A stretch of 64,000 nt of DNA from Tethya wilhelma (taxonomy: Eukaryota > Porifera > Demospongiae > Tethyida > Tethyidae). The first letter of the stretch is position 1. Every line of letters starts with the position of its first letter. The notes beneath the pieces were generated by a model. That model ran no database searches, had not been told where the DNA came from, and worked only from the letters and a program-made list of their open reading frames with translations. This document shows, in pieces, positions 33,427 through 46,400 of this stretch. Position numbers and translations under genes: made by a program. The stretch is taken from positions 1 through 64,000 of the forward strand of contig CAXIPT010000028.1 of assembly GCA_964030475.1 (NCBI GenBank). Reading direction: 5' to 3'.

Positions 33427-34559
33427 ATTTAGATGACAAGTTACAACTGTGACCGATTTCTTTGAACCACGTGTTCAGTTGCAGACTAACCACGTCCACG
33501 TGGTCGTCGAAGTTATTGAAATTTACAGATTTATATTGCATCACGCATAAAGACAATGTTCATTAATGATTATGGACGCATAAAGTTTGAGACTATGATA
33601 TTCACAGAATAAAAGTATCCTTCATCCAGACTGTGCAACCTAACGTGTATCATCGGGCGTCCGTCATTGGAGCAAATTGAAAGGTCAAAGGTCAACAGAT
33701 CATTGGCTCGTGGAATTTCCTACTGCGCGAATGATTCACACATCCCCTCAAGTTTTGTCAAGCCAGTGAAGTCACTCAATTGCGAAGTTATAACATACCA
33801 GCTGAGTAGCAAACCACATCACATCTAAACAGGAGTTGGAAGGTATTATGATTATGGGAAGATGCATATTTAAATGGGAGGGGCTGATTTATAAATGGAG
33901 CTTTCATTGGTGGATCACACCATAGCTCATTATCATTTTCAAATCAAAGAAAGAGTAACCATATTGATTGGATATCTGCATGCTTGACTTTCACTTTTAT
34001 TTGGGAGAGCCAGTGCTATGATGGTAGTTGCTGTGAGGGGGGCACTGATGGGTATATGTTTGAATGAATCATGCAATCAAGTAACTAAATAAATTACATA
34101 ATGTTATATATATAGCCACCAAACCTTGCAAATAAAACTATTGATACAGATAGTGTGGCCTGGGTAAACTATTTCCACTATACAAGTTTTGGTCGGCAGG
34201 GTAGTTTCTATGATTAACCTCAGATAATTGCATGGCCACTATCTCAGGTGGTTCATAGTAATCATGGTTTCCAGTTTGTGGCTAGCATTGTGTAATCAGC
34301 ATACCATTTACAAGACTAAGTTCCTCCTTGTGAAGTCCACTACAAGCTTTGGTGTACCTCTTACTTTCACTGATAACCTCACTATAACACATAACTCATG
34401 CCAAGATGCATGAAATAGATCAAAATCAAACCTAGTAGGGCTCACTCAGCAGCCCTGATGTGCATGTGGCAGGGGCTCAATGTACCTATAACAACACTTA
34501 GTACCCACATTCAGTTACAGTTTTCTTTGGTAGACTAGCTTGAGCATCAATTAATCTCT
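33427..34559. promoter_or_regulatory. CAD upstream region
   Basis: The sequence before the CAD start codon holds a perfect direct-repeat-1 motif (AGGTCA A AGGTCA, 33682-33694) about 256 bp upstream of the ATG. Beyond ~33850 the DNA is AT-rich, with no gene seen to 34559. Confidence 0.5.
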
Positions 34560-34720
34560 CTGTGTTGATTTGTGTTCTCTGATCCTAACATTTCCACCAG
34601 TTGACATCTACGTACCGATGGCTAAATATATATATGTGGAGCTGGGAATCAAAGGTGAAAAGTATCCAATGTACATGTTTCACGAGCTCACAAATGTCTA
34701 AATTACCAGTTAAACTCACT

Positions 34721-34757
<37 letters not shown>

Positions 34758-35160
34758 CCTATAAAAGTTCTTGCTTTATAAAATAAAAGCAAAAGACACA
34801 TGTATAGCCTATATAAATGTGAAGATTTGTGTTATCCGATATCCTAACATTTCCACCTTGATGTGGACCGATATGGCTACATATATCTATGTGACTGCAT
34901 CAAAGGCGAAAAGTATCTAATGCACATGTTGTACAAGCTTACAAATGTCTAAATAAGGCTGATTTAGGTATACAGTCTCTCAGTGTTGATGTGTGGTATC
35001 AGGTCCTAACATATCAATTTTAACCCAATGGCTATATATATCTGTGTAGCTGGGAATCAGAGGTGAAAAGCATCTAATACACAAGTTTCACAAGCTTATA
35101 AATGTCTAAATAACCAGGTAAACTCACTGGATTGAGTGTATAATCTCTCTGTGTTGATTT
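34560..35160. repeat. Three diverged tandem copies of a ~200-bp repeat
   Basis: Blocks at ~34560-34730, ~34830-34965 and ~34975-35160 each contain CCTAACAT followed by GGCTA(A/C)ATATAT, GTGAAAAG(T/C)ATC and CAAATGTCTAAAT-type words. The first is interrupted by a 37-bp T run (34721-34757). Confidence 0.75.
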
Positions 35161-35215
35161 ATGCTATCGATATCTGTAATGATTACTGTGTTTGCTCTCA
35201 ACTGCACTACAACAG

Positions 35216-35724
35216 GAAACCCTCTGGACTCCACTCTTCTCTGCCTCTAAGGATGGTAGTGTAGAGCTTGTCAGTCTACTGGTTGACCACGGAGCTAAAG
35301 TGGACTTCAAAGATAAGGTATATACGATCACCCTAATAATACTTCCACTTAGACACATACCCAGGCTAACTGGCTCTCCCTGTTAGTGTAAGGTCAATTA
35401 AAAGAGACTTAGAGCCTGGGTATGAGGCTACTTGCACTCACAGTTCCTGCTAACTTACTGCATATAATTTTGTTCCATTAAAGAATGGTATAACCCCTCT
35501 GGACACGGCTAGGACATACCACCACACTGAGGTGATTGACCTACTCAGTCGACAAATGAAGAAAGAAATATCCACTGAGGAAACAGCAACTCAAAACCCC
35601 TCTGGACACGGCTAGGACATACCACCACACTGAGGTGATTGACCTACTCAGTCGACAAATGAAGAAAAAAATATCCACTGAGGAAACAGCAACTCAAACC
35701 ACATTGTCAACTCCACAGTCTGAG
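35216..35724 (+). pseudogene. Ankyrin-repeat gene fragment broken by a 103-bp duplication
   Basis: Two exons are visible. 35216-35317 encodes TPLFSASKDGSVELVSLLVD, a typical ankyrin repeat. 35484-35724 encodes NGITPLDTARTYHHTEVIDL and a charged tail, with splice signals at both ends. The second exon contains a direct 103-bp duplication (35493-35595 and 35596-35698, nearly identical), which shifts the frame and gives a stop (SGHG then TAG). Removing one copy leaves 138 nt, exactly 46 codons, so the ancestral exon was intact. Upstream and downstream exons were not found with certainty. It may belong with the small gene at 38139. Confidence 0.7.
35352..35432. mobile_element. Hairpin MITE between the ankyrin exons
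   Basis: The ends ATACCCAGGCTAA and TTAGAGCCTGGGTAT plus GAGGCTA are inverted copies, with CTCTCC / GAGAC inside. Related to the CCAGGCT hairpins at 15362 and 9683. Confidence 0.6.
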
Positions 35725-36082
35725 GTATATATTCATTGAAATCAAGCTACACTGTAGGGAATTTGGGAATCCATCCGTATTATTTTTTTCTGGGAAACCA
35801 GAGAACATGTACTTAAAGCTGCTCAGAAGTTGCTGAATAGGACCACATAATAGCAAGACACTCTTAGAAAAGATCGCTGACTATCTCTTACCAGAGAGAG
35901 AGCTAGGAAGAGGGAAGCTACCAGCATACAATCACAGGGGGTCAGTGAGGTAGAAGAGCTAGACACAAGTCAATTTGAATAATTTTTTACCTCATGAAAT
36001 ATTGATTGATCATGACTGTTTGCAAGTGGTTTAGGAGTGTAATCTAAGAGTGTATTGCCATTGAGTGTTTGTTGCTATCATA

Positions 36083-37695
36083 AATAACGCCAATACCCAA
36101 AAGTGGAGACTTAACAAATGTAGCTAATTTCAGACCAATTTCTCTATTGTGTATTGTTTCAAAACTACTAGAATCACTAGTTTACAAAACAATGATTAAA
36201 TTCATTAAGCCAAAACTTTCTCTAAAGCAGTTTGGATTCACTAAAGGGAGATCCTGTCTAACACAGTTGCTGACTGTTTTCGCAACAATTTATCAGGCAG
36301 CAGACAACGGAAAGCCAACAGATATTATATACTTGGATTTTAAAAAGGCTTTTGACTCTATACCACACCAACTCCTACTAGCCAAGTTATGGCATATAGG
36401 AATAACCGGTCCTTTATGGAAGCTCATCAAATATTACCTTACTAATAGAACACACTATGTCTCTGTTGATGGTCATTTGTCAACCATGCTACCTGTATTT
36501 TCAGGTGTCCCACAAGGCAGCATACTTGGACCCTTATTATTCCTTATCTACATTAACGATCTACCTTGTTCTATAAATTTCTCAGATTGTTTACTTTTTG
36601 CCGATGATGCAAAGCTGGCTAGAGTTGTGTCGTGTCTGCACGACCGACTGTTGTTACAGGTTGATATCTTTGAATTAGAAACATGGTTAACCAAATGGAA
36701 TCTGAAGCTAAACTTTAGTAAATGTCATGTGCTTCACTTTTCTTTGGCTCGGTCTGGACAGCAGCAACAGGGACAGGGGTACAGAATAGCTGGTGAGACT
36801 ATTCCATACTCTCAATCAGAACGAGACTTGGGAATAATGGTACGAGATGACTTATCGTGGTCTGATCATTATAAGAAAATATCAGCCAAAGCATATGCAT
36901 CTTTGCATATGATACATCGCGTATTACCTGCTCTCTCATCAACAGCTCTTAAAAAGACTCTTTATATCACACTTGTAAGGTCACATCTAACTTATTGCTG
37001 TCAACTATGGAGACCACGATTAATAAGGGATATTAATAACTTAGAACGCATCCAAAGAAGAGCTACAAAGTTTATATTGAACAATTATGCCATGAGCTAC
37101 AAGGAAAGGCTAGTTTCATTAAATTTGTTACCATTAATGAGATGGTTTGAACTTCAGGACCTGATGTTTCTAATCAAGTGCTTGAGTGACCCAGATGACA
37201 ACATTAACCTATATCAATACATGTCATTTGTGACAACACAAACCAGAGCTGGAAGCAGTAACAAATTGAAACTTAACTTTAATAGAAGAACAACGACAAA
37301 ACATTTTTATTTCAACAGAGTTATCAAACTGTGGAACTCATTTCCAAGCTACATTCTAGATCTTTCACTGTCCCACAATACTCTAAAGCAGAACATATAC
37401 AAGTACCTCTGGTCTAGTTTTGTAAACAATTTCAATTCCAATGTCACCTGTACATACCATCATGAATGTCCATGCTCACGATGCACAAGCACTTGACTGC
37501 TAATGTTCAACAGATTGCTGCTTAATATTATTTAATATGTAGTTGTTTATTGTTAGTTAATAATTAATATGTTGCTGTTGTCTTTTTGTTGTTGTTGTTG
37601 TTGTTTTGTAACTAGTAGCTACTTAAGTGTAGTTTGCTAGCAGTAGTTTTAGCTACTGAAAAGTGAATGATAATAATAATAATAATAATTATTAT
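36083..37695 (+). mobile_element. 5'-truncated non-LTR retrotransposon (LINE) with reverse transcriptase
   Basis: An open frame enters near 36083 (PIPKSGDLTNVANFRPISLL) and runs to 37496. It has the reverse-transcriptase blocks YLDFKKAFDSIPH, SGVPQGSILGPLLFLIYIND and the catalytic FADDAK, then the thumb and the SHLTYCCQLWRP / IQRRATKFIL region typical of CR1/Jockey-like LINEs. The endonuclease and ORF1 are missing, so the copy is 5' truncated and not autonomous, although the RT frame has no stop. The 3' end is a short untranslated tail and (AAT)n near 37665-37690. Confidence 0.9.
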
Positions 37696-38138
37696 TTTCA
37701 ATATTATTATTATTATGCAAAACCATATAGTTACTCCATGGTATAATCTATAAGCATACACATATAGGAGGGCACAGTTTACGACTTAAGAGGCTACGAC
37801 AACAACAAACTTGAAGACTATACTTAACTTATTGTTAGAGGCCTGACTGAGAAATACCTGCATACAAATCAATCACACTTTTTCATGCTTAGGTATAGAA
37901 GAACCTCTCTAGCTTCTGCTGCTACTGGCATGCGGTGTCATGCTTCCTTTTTCAAGTTTCTCAACTAGACCATAGAGATCTATGACTAAATACTGCTAAG
38001 TAATTGGTGGTGGGCACGCATGCGCATAAAATGAGCAGGGAAAAGGCGGGGTTCAGATCATTCAGTGTTTCCTGTCTTGTTCAAGCTCGAGCGCTCAGAC
38101 AGCTACGTACAGTGCCTTGTGAAGCTAAGGTCACCATC

Positions 38139-40186
38139 ATGGAAAGTATAGCTTGTGATCTTGAATCCTACTGTGAACTAGTTCCAGAACAGAACCGCTG
38201 GAAGCTAGACAAGCAGATTGACTTTGAACACCATGGTGTCTCCACTCACCTGGGATCAGTAGCTGACGTGATAGAGCAGTGGGAGGGTCGTGTAGCTGAG
38301 GCACTGGGACTGAGTGGAGTGGATGTGTCTGCCATCAAAACCAAATATCCTGACAGCCTCAACTTACAAACGTATGTGAGTCTACCTCTGTATACTGCAG
38401 TATAACTCAGTCATCAGTTTTACGCATACAAGGGACCATACCTGCCATATGTAGGACCATTTGCGACCGCGGTCAAGAATCTTGACCACCCAAAATTGGC
38501 CTTGACCTCTTGAACATAGGCTAAAAACCTTCTTGACTCCTTGACTCCTTGACTTGACTACAATAAAATGGGTGGTCCCCAATTTTGTAGTGCCACACCT
38601 CTTATTTAGCCCAGCAACTATCGTCTTGACCCTTTGACCAATCACATTTGACCTGTTGATCGACACTTTGCCGGACTGCGGTCACAAACAGCCCTACCCC
38701 AGGTATGGTTGTGACCACCCCTTGTCATAGCTAGTCACGTACCTGACTAGGGTTGTTGGTTGCTCCTTTTGTGTAAAAATTAATTATAAGTTATAATCAT
38801 GGGACATGCAACCTGCATTGCCCAAAACTACAGACACATTTGACCTTTGTTTAACCAGTTCACTAAAGCCAAGCCTGAAGGGACAGTTCTCCAGGCTGTT
38901 TATCACATGCTGACTCACTAGAAGCTTTTTGTTGAACAGTATAGTTGTTTTAATTATCCCTATAAGCCTGCTGCTTGCCCAGCAAATTATCATACGTACG
39001 GTAGTACGTATAGTAGGAATGGGCCAACTGTCCCATAGACACAATACAAAATGTTGGTCACCATAAAAATCTAGTCAAACAAAATTAAACTTTCAAAGTT
39101 GCTCAGAGGCTCTCACTAACAGATTACCAATTGCTTGCAAGGCTCGAAACTCGCAAAAAGTTTCCTCAGCACTCGTAGAGAGCGCTAGTGGGAAGCCACC
39201 ATAGTGCCATTTTTGTTCTTCTAACTTACTTACGTACGTACGTACTTCCTAACTGACTTACTTGAAAAGCATTTCCAGAGAACCAGAATGAGTTGAGCCA
39301 ACTTTGACAGCACAAAGTAAATTCTTTTCATAGGTACTACATTCCTTGATACTCGTTTTCATCACAGATAAGCCTAAACAAAAACTAGAAAGCTTTGAAA
39401 CTGAGAGTATAAATTCATGTACTTCAATGTAGCCATCTTCTTGTAGAGTTCAAAGGTCATTATCCACGTGGCATTATTATGCGCATGCGCCTTAGCCTCC
39501 TCCACTCAATGTAGTACTGCTACTCAAGCTTTTTGTAAGGACTAACCAGTCTCTAATAGTTTACTGTAGTGTTGAAAAAAGTGAATGAACAAGTAGTAAA
39601 AATTTCAAAAAAATAAGTAGTGTAGGAATGGGCAGTGCGGTAAAATTTCGGCACATGACTACTTCATTTTTTATACCCAACTCTTGGCTAACAGTCCAGT
39701 TTAAGTTACCTGTCTGTTATAGTTTGCTCCACTGCTTAGCCTACTGATTAGTAGGAATTTGAACCAATACAATAATAAGCTACTGCACTATTGTAATATA
39801 ATAATAATTGTACAGATCTAGATCGTTGCATTTACGACACTTAGCGGGATCCTTAGGAGGAATCAACTGACAAGAATGAAAATGAAGTAGTCATGTGCCG
39901 AAATTGAGACATGCCTTGTTCCAATACTTTTTACCGCACTGCCCATTCCTACACTACTTATTTTTTTGAAATTTTTACTATATAGTTAGCATGCATTGAG
40001 CAATGACTCATGTTTATATGCCAAGTTTGTATACTCTGACGACCCTTTACCATGTAGCAGCTCCTCTGGTGATCTTATATCTTTTCCATTTTGTAGACAC
40101 CCACAAAGAAAGAAGATGAGAACTTGTTAGACTTAAACCGCCAGTCAGGAGAGTCCTCGGGGAAAGGCTCGAAAAATTGTTGCTGA
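38139..40186 (+). CDS. Small death-fold-like protein with C-terminal Cys-Cys
   Basis: Exon 1 38139-38375 joins in phase 0 to 40097-40186, giving 108 residues; an in-frame ATG at 38004 would add 45. Residues ~30-78 (LGSVADVIEQWEGRVAEALG, then LSGVDVSAIKTKYP) have the Trp and Leu-Gly-Leu-Ser spacing of a death-domain helix 2-4 region. The short second exon is Lys/Glu/Ser-rich and ends GSKNCC, a terminal that in Rab proteins is geranylgeranylated. The donor GTGAGT and acceptor TTTTGTAG are good. The 1.7-kb intron is full of repeats. Whether further exons (ankyrin, 35216) belong upstream is open. Function unknown; a membrane-tethered adaptor is a guess. Confidence 0.6.
38989..39560. repeat. Dispersed ~570-bp repeat, fullest copy
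   Basis: The left part matches 24103-24510 and the right part matches 1-165. It contains AGTTCAAAGGTCATTA (a direct-repeat-1-like motif) and a short (ACGT)n near 39232. No coding frame. Confidence 0.7.
39592..39985. mobile_element. MITE with ~75-bp inverted ends
   Basis: Left AGTAAAAATTTCAAAAAAAT... AGTGTAGGAATGGGCAGTGC and ...GGCACATGACTACTTCATT are matched in inverted order by 39883-39980. Outermost TA dinucleotides suggest a TA target duplication. The interior is non-coding. Confidence 0.8.
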
Positions 40187-40809
40187 GTTTACTTTATTGT
40201 TGTAAAATTATCGCATAGTTAATTACCTGCATGCATTGTGTAATGTTTTGTTATTGGAAGACTCAGTGTTAAAATAATGTGCAGCCTCTCACAGCACTTG
40301 TTGTCGTTGATGCATTTGTATGAGATTGTTTCACTTTTATTCACATAATTAATTTTTTCTGTAATTGTTACTTTATACTTTTAAGGTATGTACGTATATA
40401 CATAATATATGTGGCACTAGCTGATAGCTAATAAATTAATTATTATTATTTCTTGTTTGAGGTTCATGCAGTGTTAATAATAATTATGTTATATGTGATA
40501 TTCTTGTTTTTTGCAGTACAATGTAGTATCAATTTGTTTGGTTCAATTTATTTTGTCATGTAATATATATATTTATATAATAATGACAGCAGGAATAGTA
40601 AAAACACACTTTGTAATATATTCAGCCACAAAAATATTTTATTATAGCACAATGTTAAGAAGAACTGTGAATAAGAAGTGACTATAGTGAGATCACAGAA
40701 AGAATCAAAATTGAGGAATTAAGGAAGACGAAATGTGCACACAGAAATAGCAAGCACTTTGGTTATTGCGTCCAATTAGGTATCTTTGGGTTACTTGGGG
40801 TGTCCCACT

Positions 40810-40842
<33 letters not shown>

Positions 40843-43448
40843 TTATACAAAGATGGTCAATTTAGACACTAGTATAATTTGCTATTCAGTAGCATCTCCC
40901 TACAAATTACTACACAAACAGCACTGATGTGCATAAACAACAAGTGAACAAACCCTAACTCGCCATGACAAACTATTGTAGTACACAATGGTAAATTGTA
41001 AAATAACACTTTCAGTGTGATGTTTGGTATCCACCAAGCCACGTGGCCTAGTCTATGCATGCTTACTAGATGTGCTGCACAAGTGGAGCTTGAGAGCTAG
41101 CCACCACCATAACTTCTCTTGAGTAGAGAGGAAATATCACTAGCCACACACTTTTTTTACTTTTTTAGTCTGTTCAAAGGCAGAGGTCAGAGTGCAAATA
41201 CTCAAATGTACAGTCAAAGCTGATGTTGCTGATCATGTTTGATATTCCCTTTTTTAGTAACTTCCTCACAATAGTGCTGAACTCTGAAGTTAAAAGACTA
41301 ACAAGAAGCTACACAAGTATAGTATACAGCAGCCACTCATGATCAAAGAGCCAGAATGAAACTCTGTACTGTCTAGAAAAACCAGTCACAAACAGGCACA
41401 CTAGATGACACCTTGTGCATCAAAGAAACAAACAACAGCCATTGTCAGGCACTGTTTGAATGAAAGCATGATAATTAATTAAATGCAGCTTCACCCAAAA
41501 CAAAAACAGCATGTTTTGTAAACAGCAAAAGAATAAACAAATACACAAGTTTCCACATGACACAGACACCAGGGACAACCAAGTGCATGTAGCTTGAAAG
41601 GGAGTGACACATGCATTGTACAAGTAAACAACTGGCTCCAGGACTGCAAACAGCTATATAGCTAGGACAAGCTCAGTGTAGTATGGATTTACAAGGAGCC
41701 CATGCAACATATGGAGTAGTAACACTCAGTCACACTGACAGCCTGGTGAGTCTGAGTCGCCACCCACTCACTGACTTCAGCCATGGCATAGCCAGACACT
41801 TAACAGTTGGTAGGGCACTGACTCCACAATGGGATATCAGAACCACAATTGACTCTAGACCCTTTTTTGCTTGACTAAGAGCCTACAAGTTTCACATTCA
41901 ATTTATCCTACTTGTGCTAACTTTGGACTTCTCCAGAGGCAATTCAGTGTAGCTGATATCCTTTTCAATCAACTCTACCTTAATGGTTTTTACTTCATGG
42001 CAAAACTTAAGAATTTTGGCATCTGAGAGCATTTTTAATGGTCTAAACTTCTAAGTGTGTGCTGATTCAGCAAATGAAGAGACTGCCAGGTGATTGGTGG
42101 GGCACAGGCTCTAGTGGGGCCTGGTTTGGCTGCCAAGTCTGACAATCAGCTGCCCAATGTTCAATACTGTTTCCACATCCTGGTGTCTTGAAACAAGCCA
42201 AGGATGTGCATAAACTGTAAGCTACATTTATAAGGATAAACATCCTCTGTTTGTGTTTGCGGAGGGTATTGACAGAGCTACTGCTAACAGAACTGAAACC
42301 ACAAGACTTGGTGGGTGGGGGGTTCGTGCATGAATGAATATTGTCTGAAGTTTCAGAATTGATACTTTTTATTCACTTTTTTTTCCCAATCAACAAAAAT
42401 ACACTGGAAATCCCCCTAGAAACCCCCATGAACAAACAATGCCAATTACATATGGCAGTTAATTGCATGAGTATCCCAACTATAACAAGACACAGCTTTG
42501 GCTGTTACACTATTCTGAATTTCAGGTCCTAAATATAGAAACTCAATGAATGACCTAATAGGCATACAAAAGCAAAGGTGTTCTAAATATAGATATCACC
42601 AGCTGTTGTTCAAAAGTCATTATTGTTCCTAACCTATAGTAGAAACTCTCTCAATATCTGTACATACCAGTACACACAAAGACTGGTGTATCTTCAGCAA
42701 ACAGCCAACCCACTCAAAAGGCTTGTTTAGAGAATTGGTGGTGGGCAGAGAATTAAAAAAGCCCCTACAATTATCCATTTTTGTCTCGTCCACCCACCTA
42801 TTAATGACCACTAGTGAATTGTTACAACATCCGCTACATTGTTAGGCTCTGAATAAGGGAATAGAATGCAACACTAACATCTGGAGAGAGTATCTATACC
42901 AGGAACTGTAGCATCCCTAAGGACAAAAATGTTACATCTGAAAGTGAGGCAAGGTGAATCACCAGTAAGCAGGGCAATGAGTTAAGACACCTATATACAA
43001 CTTACAAGCATGCTCCAACAGGCTGATCAGGATCAAATGGACCCTACCACTTCAAGGAAACACACCCAAGTATGGTCACATGATCCTTTTGTTACTTTAC
43101 CATTGATCAAAACAAGACCCCCTCTGCTGGTGTCATGGTGAGACTAAAGGCACATTCCAGGGAGCTGAGATCATAATATTATGAGGAATATTCTAAAGTA
43201 GGTCATCCACAGATGAGGGGGTATTCCCTCAGCCTTTGAATATCAGTCAGTGGGGCCCACTAGGAGAGAATGCTAAAATTAGGTTTATGGGGGGACTTAT
43301 CTATCCAATGAATAGACAATGGGAGAAACCAAACAAGCACAAGTGTGGTAACATTACACCAGCCACATGTTATGAATAGCATCTCATAATTAGCTGTTTC
43401 ATGCTTCGCCCAAAACATGTCATCATGCCACATGGTGATGTACACCTT
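40187..43448. other. Intergenic, no gene seen
   Basis: AT-rich DNA with a short (GA)n near 40811-40842. Open frames such as 41683-41874 plus and 42629-42811 minus have no recognisable products or splice context. Confidence 0.6.
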
Positions 43449-46400
43449 TCAATAAATTAAAGTATATAGCTTACTCATTTTGAAAACATCTCTGCCAGCA
43501 AAGAGTGAGTATTTATCCAACTGTTTTCTGAATTTATCCAATGTGTCGTCAAACTGCTTGTATCTGCGTGATGGCAAATGATATCTAGTAAAAGGCCATG
43601 TATTATTGTAGCTTCATAGTCACTTCTTACCTCATGAGTACATCTGTACATTTGTCGCTATCAGTTCTAATGATATAGAAAATTTACAACAGCAAAATAA
43701 GTATAACTAAGCTCTTGAACTTTATTAAACATAGCTACTTACACATCCATGGTATTGTCAAGTAGCATCTTGTGGAACTGCTCAGTATGCTCGCGGTGAC
43801 ACTTGCCCAATTCAAATAACAGCTCTTCTTCAACATACTGTTGTTGCTTGTCGATAGCATATATCCTCTTGATGATGTCACCACCCAAATCCATGTAGGG
43901 ATCGAACAGAATCACATCCTTTAAAGACACAAGATCAGTCCGGTTTCTTTCAATTACATATTTACCTGAAACAAGATACAACAGGCACAAGATAGACTCA
44001 CAGCAAACACTACAAAATAGGTCAAGATATACAGTAAGAGTGAGCAACATACTCTTTTGGACAAAGGCTTGAGCAATAAGTTCAACGTTGTATCTCTTCA
44101 GGTTTTTGAGCCCTACCTCTCTTCTAATTACCGGATACTCGTGGTCTGGTTGGAGGTGATCCTTGTCAATGAGGTACTCCACAGTCGGTACTTTGGAACA
44201 ATAGAGCTCCTTTGTTTTGAGAATCTTACGAATCACTTTCGATCTCAGTCGCAGTCCTTTCATGAGTGTGTCCATTCCTTCCTTCATTCTCATGAGCAGC
44301 AGCACGGCCTTCCCATCCTCCACCATCTCCACAATGGTCTCAATGCCGTCCATGTCCAGCCAGTGGATGCCATTCTTCCAGATGGTACACTCTGCTCCAG
44401 CGTATAGTGAGTTAGACGTCTTGACAGCAAAACGGCTCTCCAGTCGAAGGTGAAGAGTTGTCAAAAATCGCTTTCCAAACGTGTGCTCATAGTTGGCACA
44501 TTCTAAACACCAACCAATGTGATATTTGAAGCTCTTGTCAACTTTCCACAATGGAATTTCAGGTTCATTCTTCTGTATCAGACCAGGAAAGAAGAGGAGA
44601 GAATCTCCACTGCTGTGCCGTGAGCGCAAGAACTCCTGAGAGGGGGTGGGAGAGGGCCTGCCACTCTCACAAGCTGGAGATTGAGAACGTAGAGGTACCG
44701 GGTGCATGACATTGGGTAGGGAGGAGGAGAATTTAGCTTCAGTTGGTAAACTAGACGTAGGGCTTTTGAACTCTGCTGGGACACTGTGTATACGATCTAG
44801 CGTTGGTAAACTTCCATTTGGACAATTATGCTCTGTACTATTTCCAACAGTTAATTCAGTAGGAGGATAGCTGTCGGGTGTCCCTTGGTGAAGTGTTCTT
44901 TGGTGAGGTGTTTCTAGGTGAGGTGTTCCTTGGTGAAGTGTTCCTTCGTGAGTGGGATCTACTGACATTTCAAATGGATGTGGGGGTATAGGAGATGCTG
45001 ACGATGGAGGCAAATACACCTTTTTTGGTGGTGTAACGTCGAAGAGATATTTACTAAAGCCAGGCACTATTCTTGATTTAACTGTAGCTGCATCAGGATC
45101 AAGTGTGGGGTCAGGTCCATCCTTATAAATATTATCTTCTTCAATGTCATCATCTTGAACATTCTTGAGCACCTCCTGGTCATCCACGAGCTGACAGAAA
45201 TCAAGTCGACGAAGGAATGCCACCAGCATGTCGGGGTCCAGGTCGGGGAAGTGCTCTCTCAGTTGAGACTTTCTCAGAACACCTTGCAACGTGGTGGACA
45301 GCTTGTTCTTAAAGCTCTCAGGAGCAAAAATGCTCCCATTGACCTCCTGAAGCAGGGTATCGATATCTAGGACGATCCAGCTCTCCTCGATTTGGTAGTG
45401 GTTGGGTAGAAAGAGTGTCTTTGTGCGAGTGGTCATGGCTTCAGCTAGCTCACAGAGGCGATCAGCTTGGATTGGCAAGGGATACTCCGAGTCCCTTGCT
45501 TTGGAGATGACATCTTTGATCTTACAGCAGAGGGCATCGCGGAACTTGTCGAGCAAAAAGACCCTCAGAACGTGACAGCACACATCGAGATCTTCATCAG
45601 GGGTGCGCAGCAGTTGACAGCTGGTCTTGAGACACTGACGCAGAGCTTCTTGTTTGAGTGGATTTCTATGAAGGCAGACCAACACAAAGAGAACCATGTT
45701 ATTCAATATTCAACAAACATAAGAGCAGTGAACATAGGTTAATTATACATGCACCTATAAAATTTCCATGCACTGTAAACAACAATTGACCCACCGACAA
45801 TCCAAGGAGAAGAATCCTTTGCAGGGCAACTTTGCCTTATCCAGTTTTCTTCTGGCATGTTTCTCAAGAGCCATGAGCACTTCTTTATGATTAGCTATTT
45901 TCTTCGCTAGCTCATCGACATGAGAGGCAATGACGACAACATGAGGCTCAATGTTGCCTGAGACCGGGTTTCTCATAATGAAAGACACCCAGTAGTTGAC
46001 CTTTCTGAAAAAGCAAAACACGACACAAAACAATTATGGTATTGTTTACATAATTACAGTAATGAGGAGAGTTTCAAAACACACAACACTAAGTACATGC
46101 ACGTACCGTTTGACTTCTTCAAACTCTTGACTAGCATCAACCACCAGGAGAAAGATTGGAGCGGAAGACGTGTTGGAATACTCTAACAAGGCCTCATGGC
46201 TGGCGTGAAACTGATGCTGTCCCGCAAAATCAAACAGCAACACCTTGCCAAAGTCGTGGCTGTCGTACTCTATTGGAACGATCCCAGCAGTGCGCTCTGT
46301 GACATCTTTCACCTTGCTTGACTGAAATCCTGTATACTGTAAGAACTTTGCCTTTGTACTGATGGGCTGCTGGAGAGACTCAACGAGGGTAGTCTTGCCC

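Noticed and set aside
45467..45742. Plus-strand frame opposite the Roco gene
   Set aside because: Antisense shadow of the conserved minus-strand exon 44053-45665.
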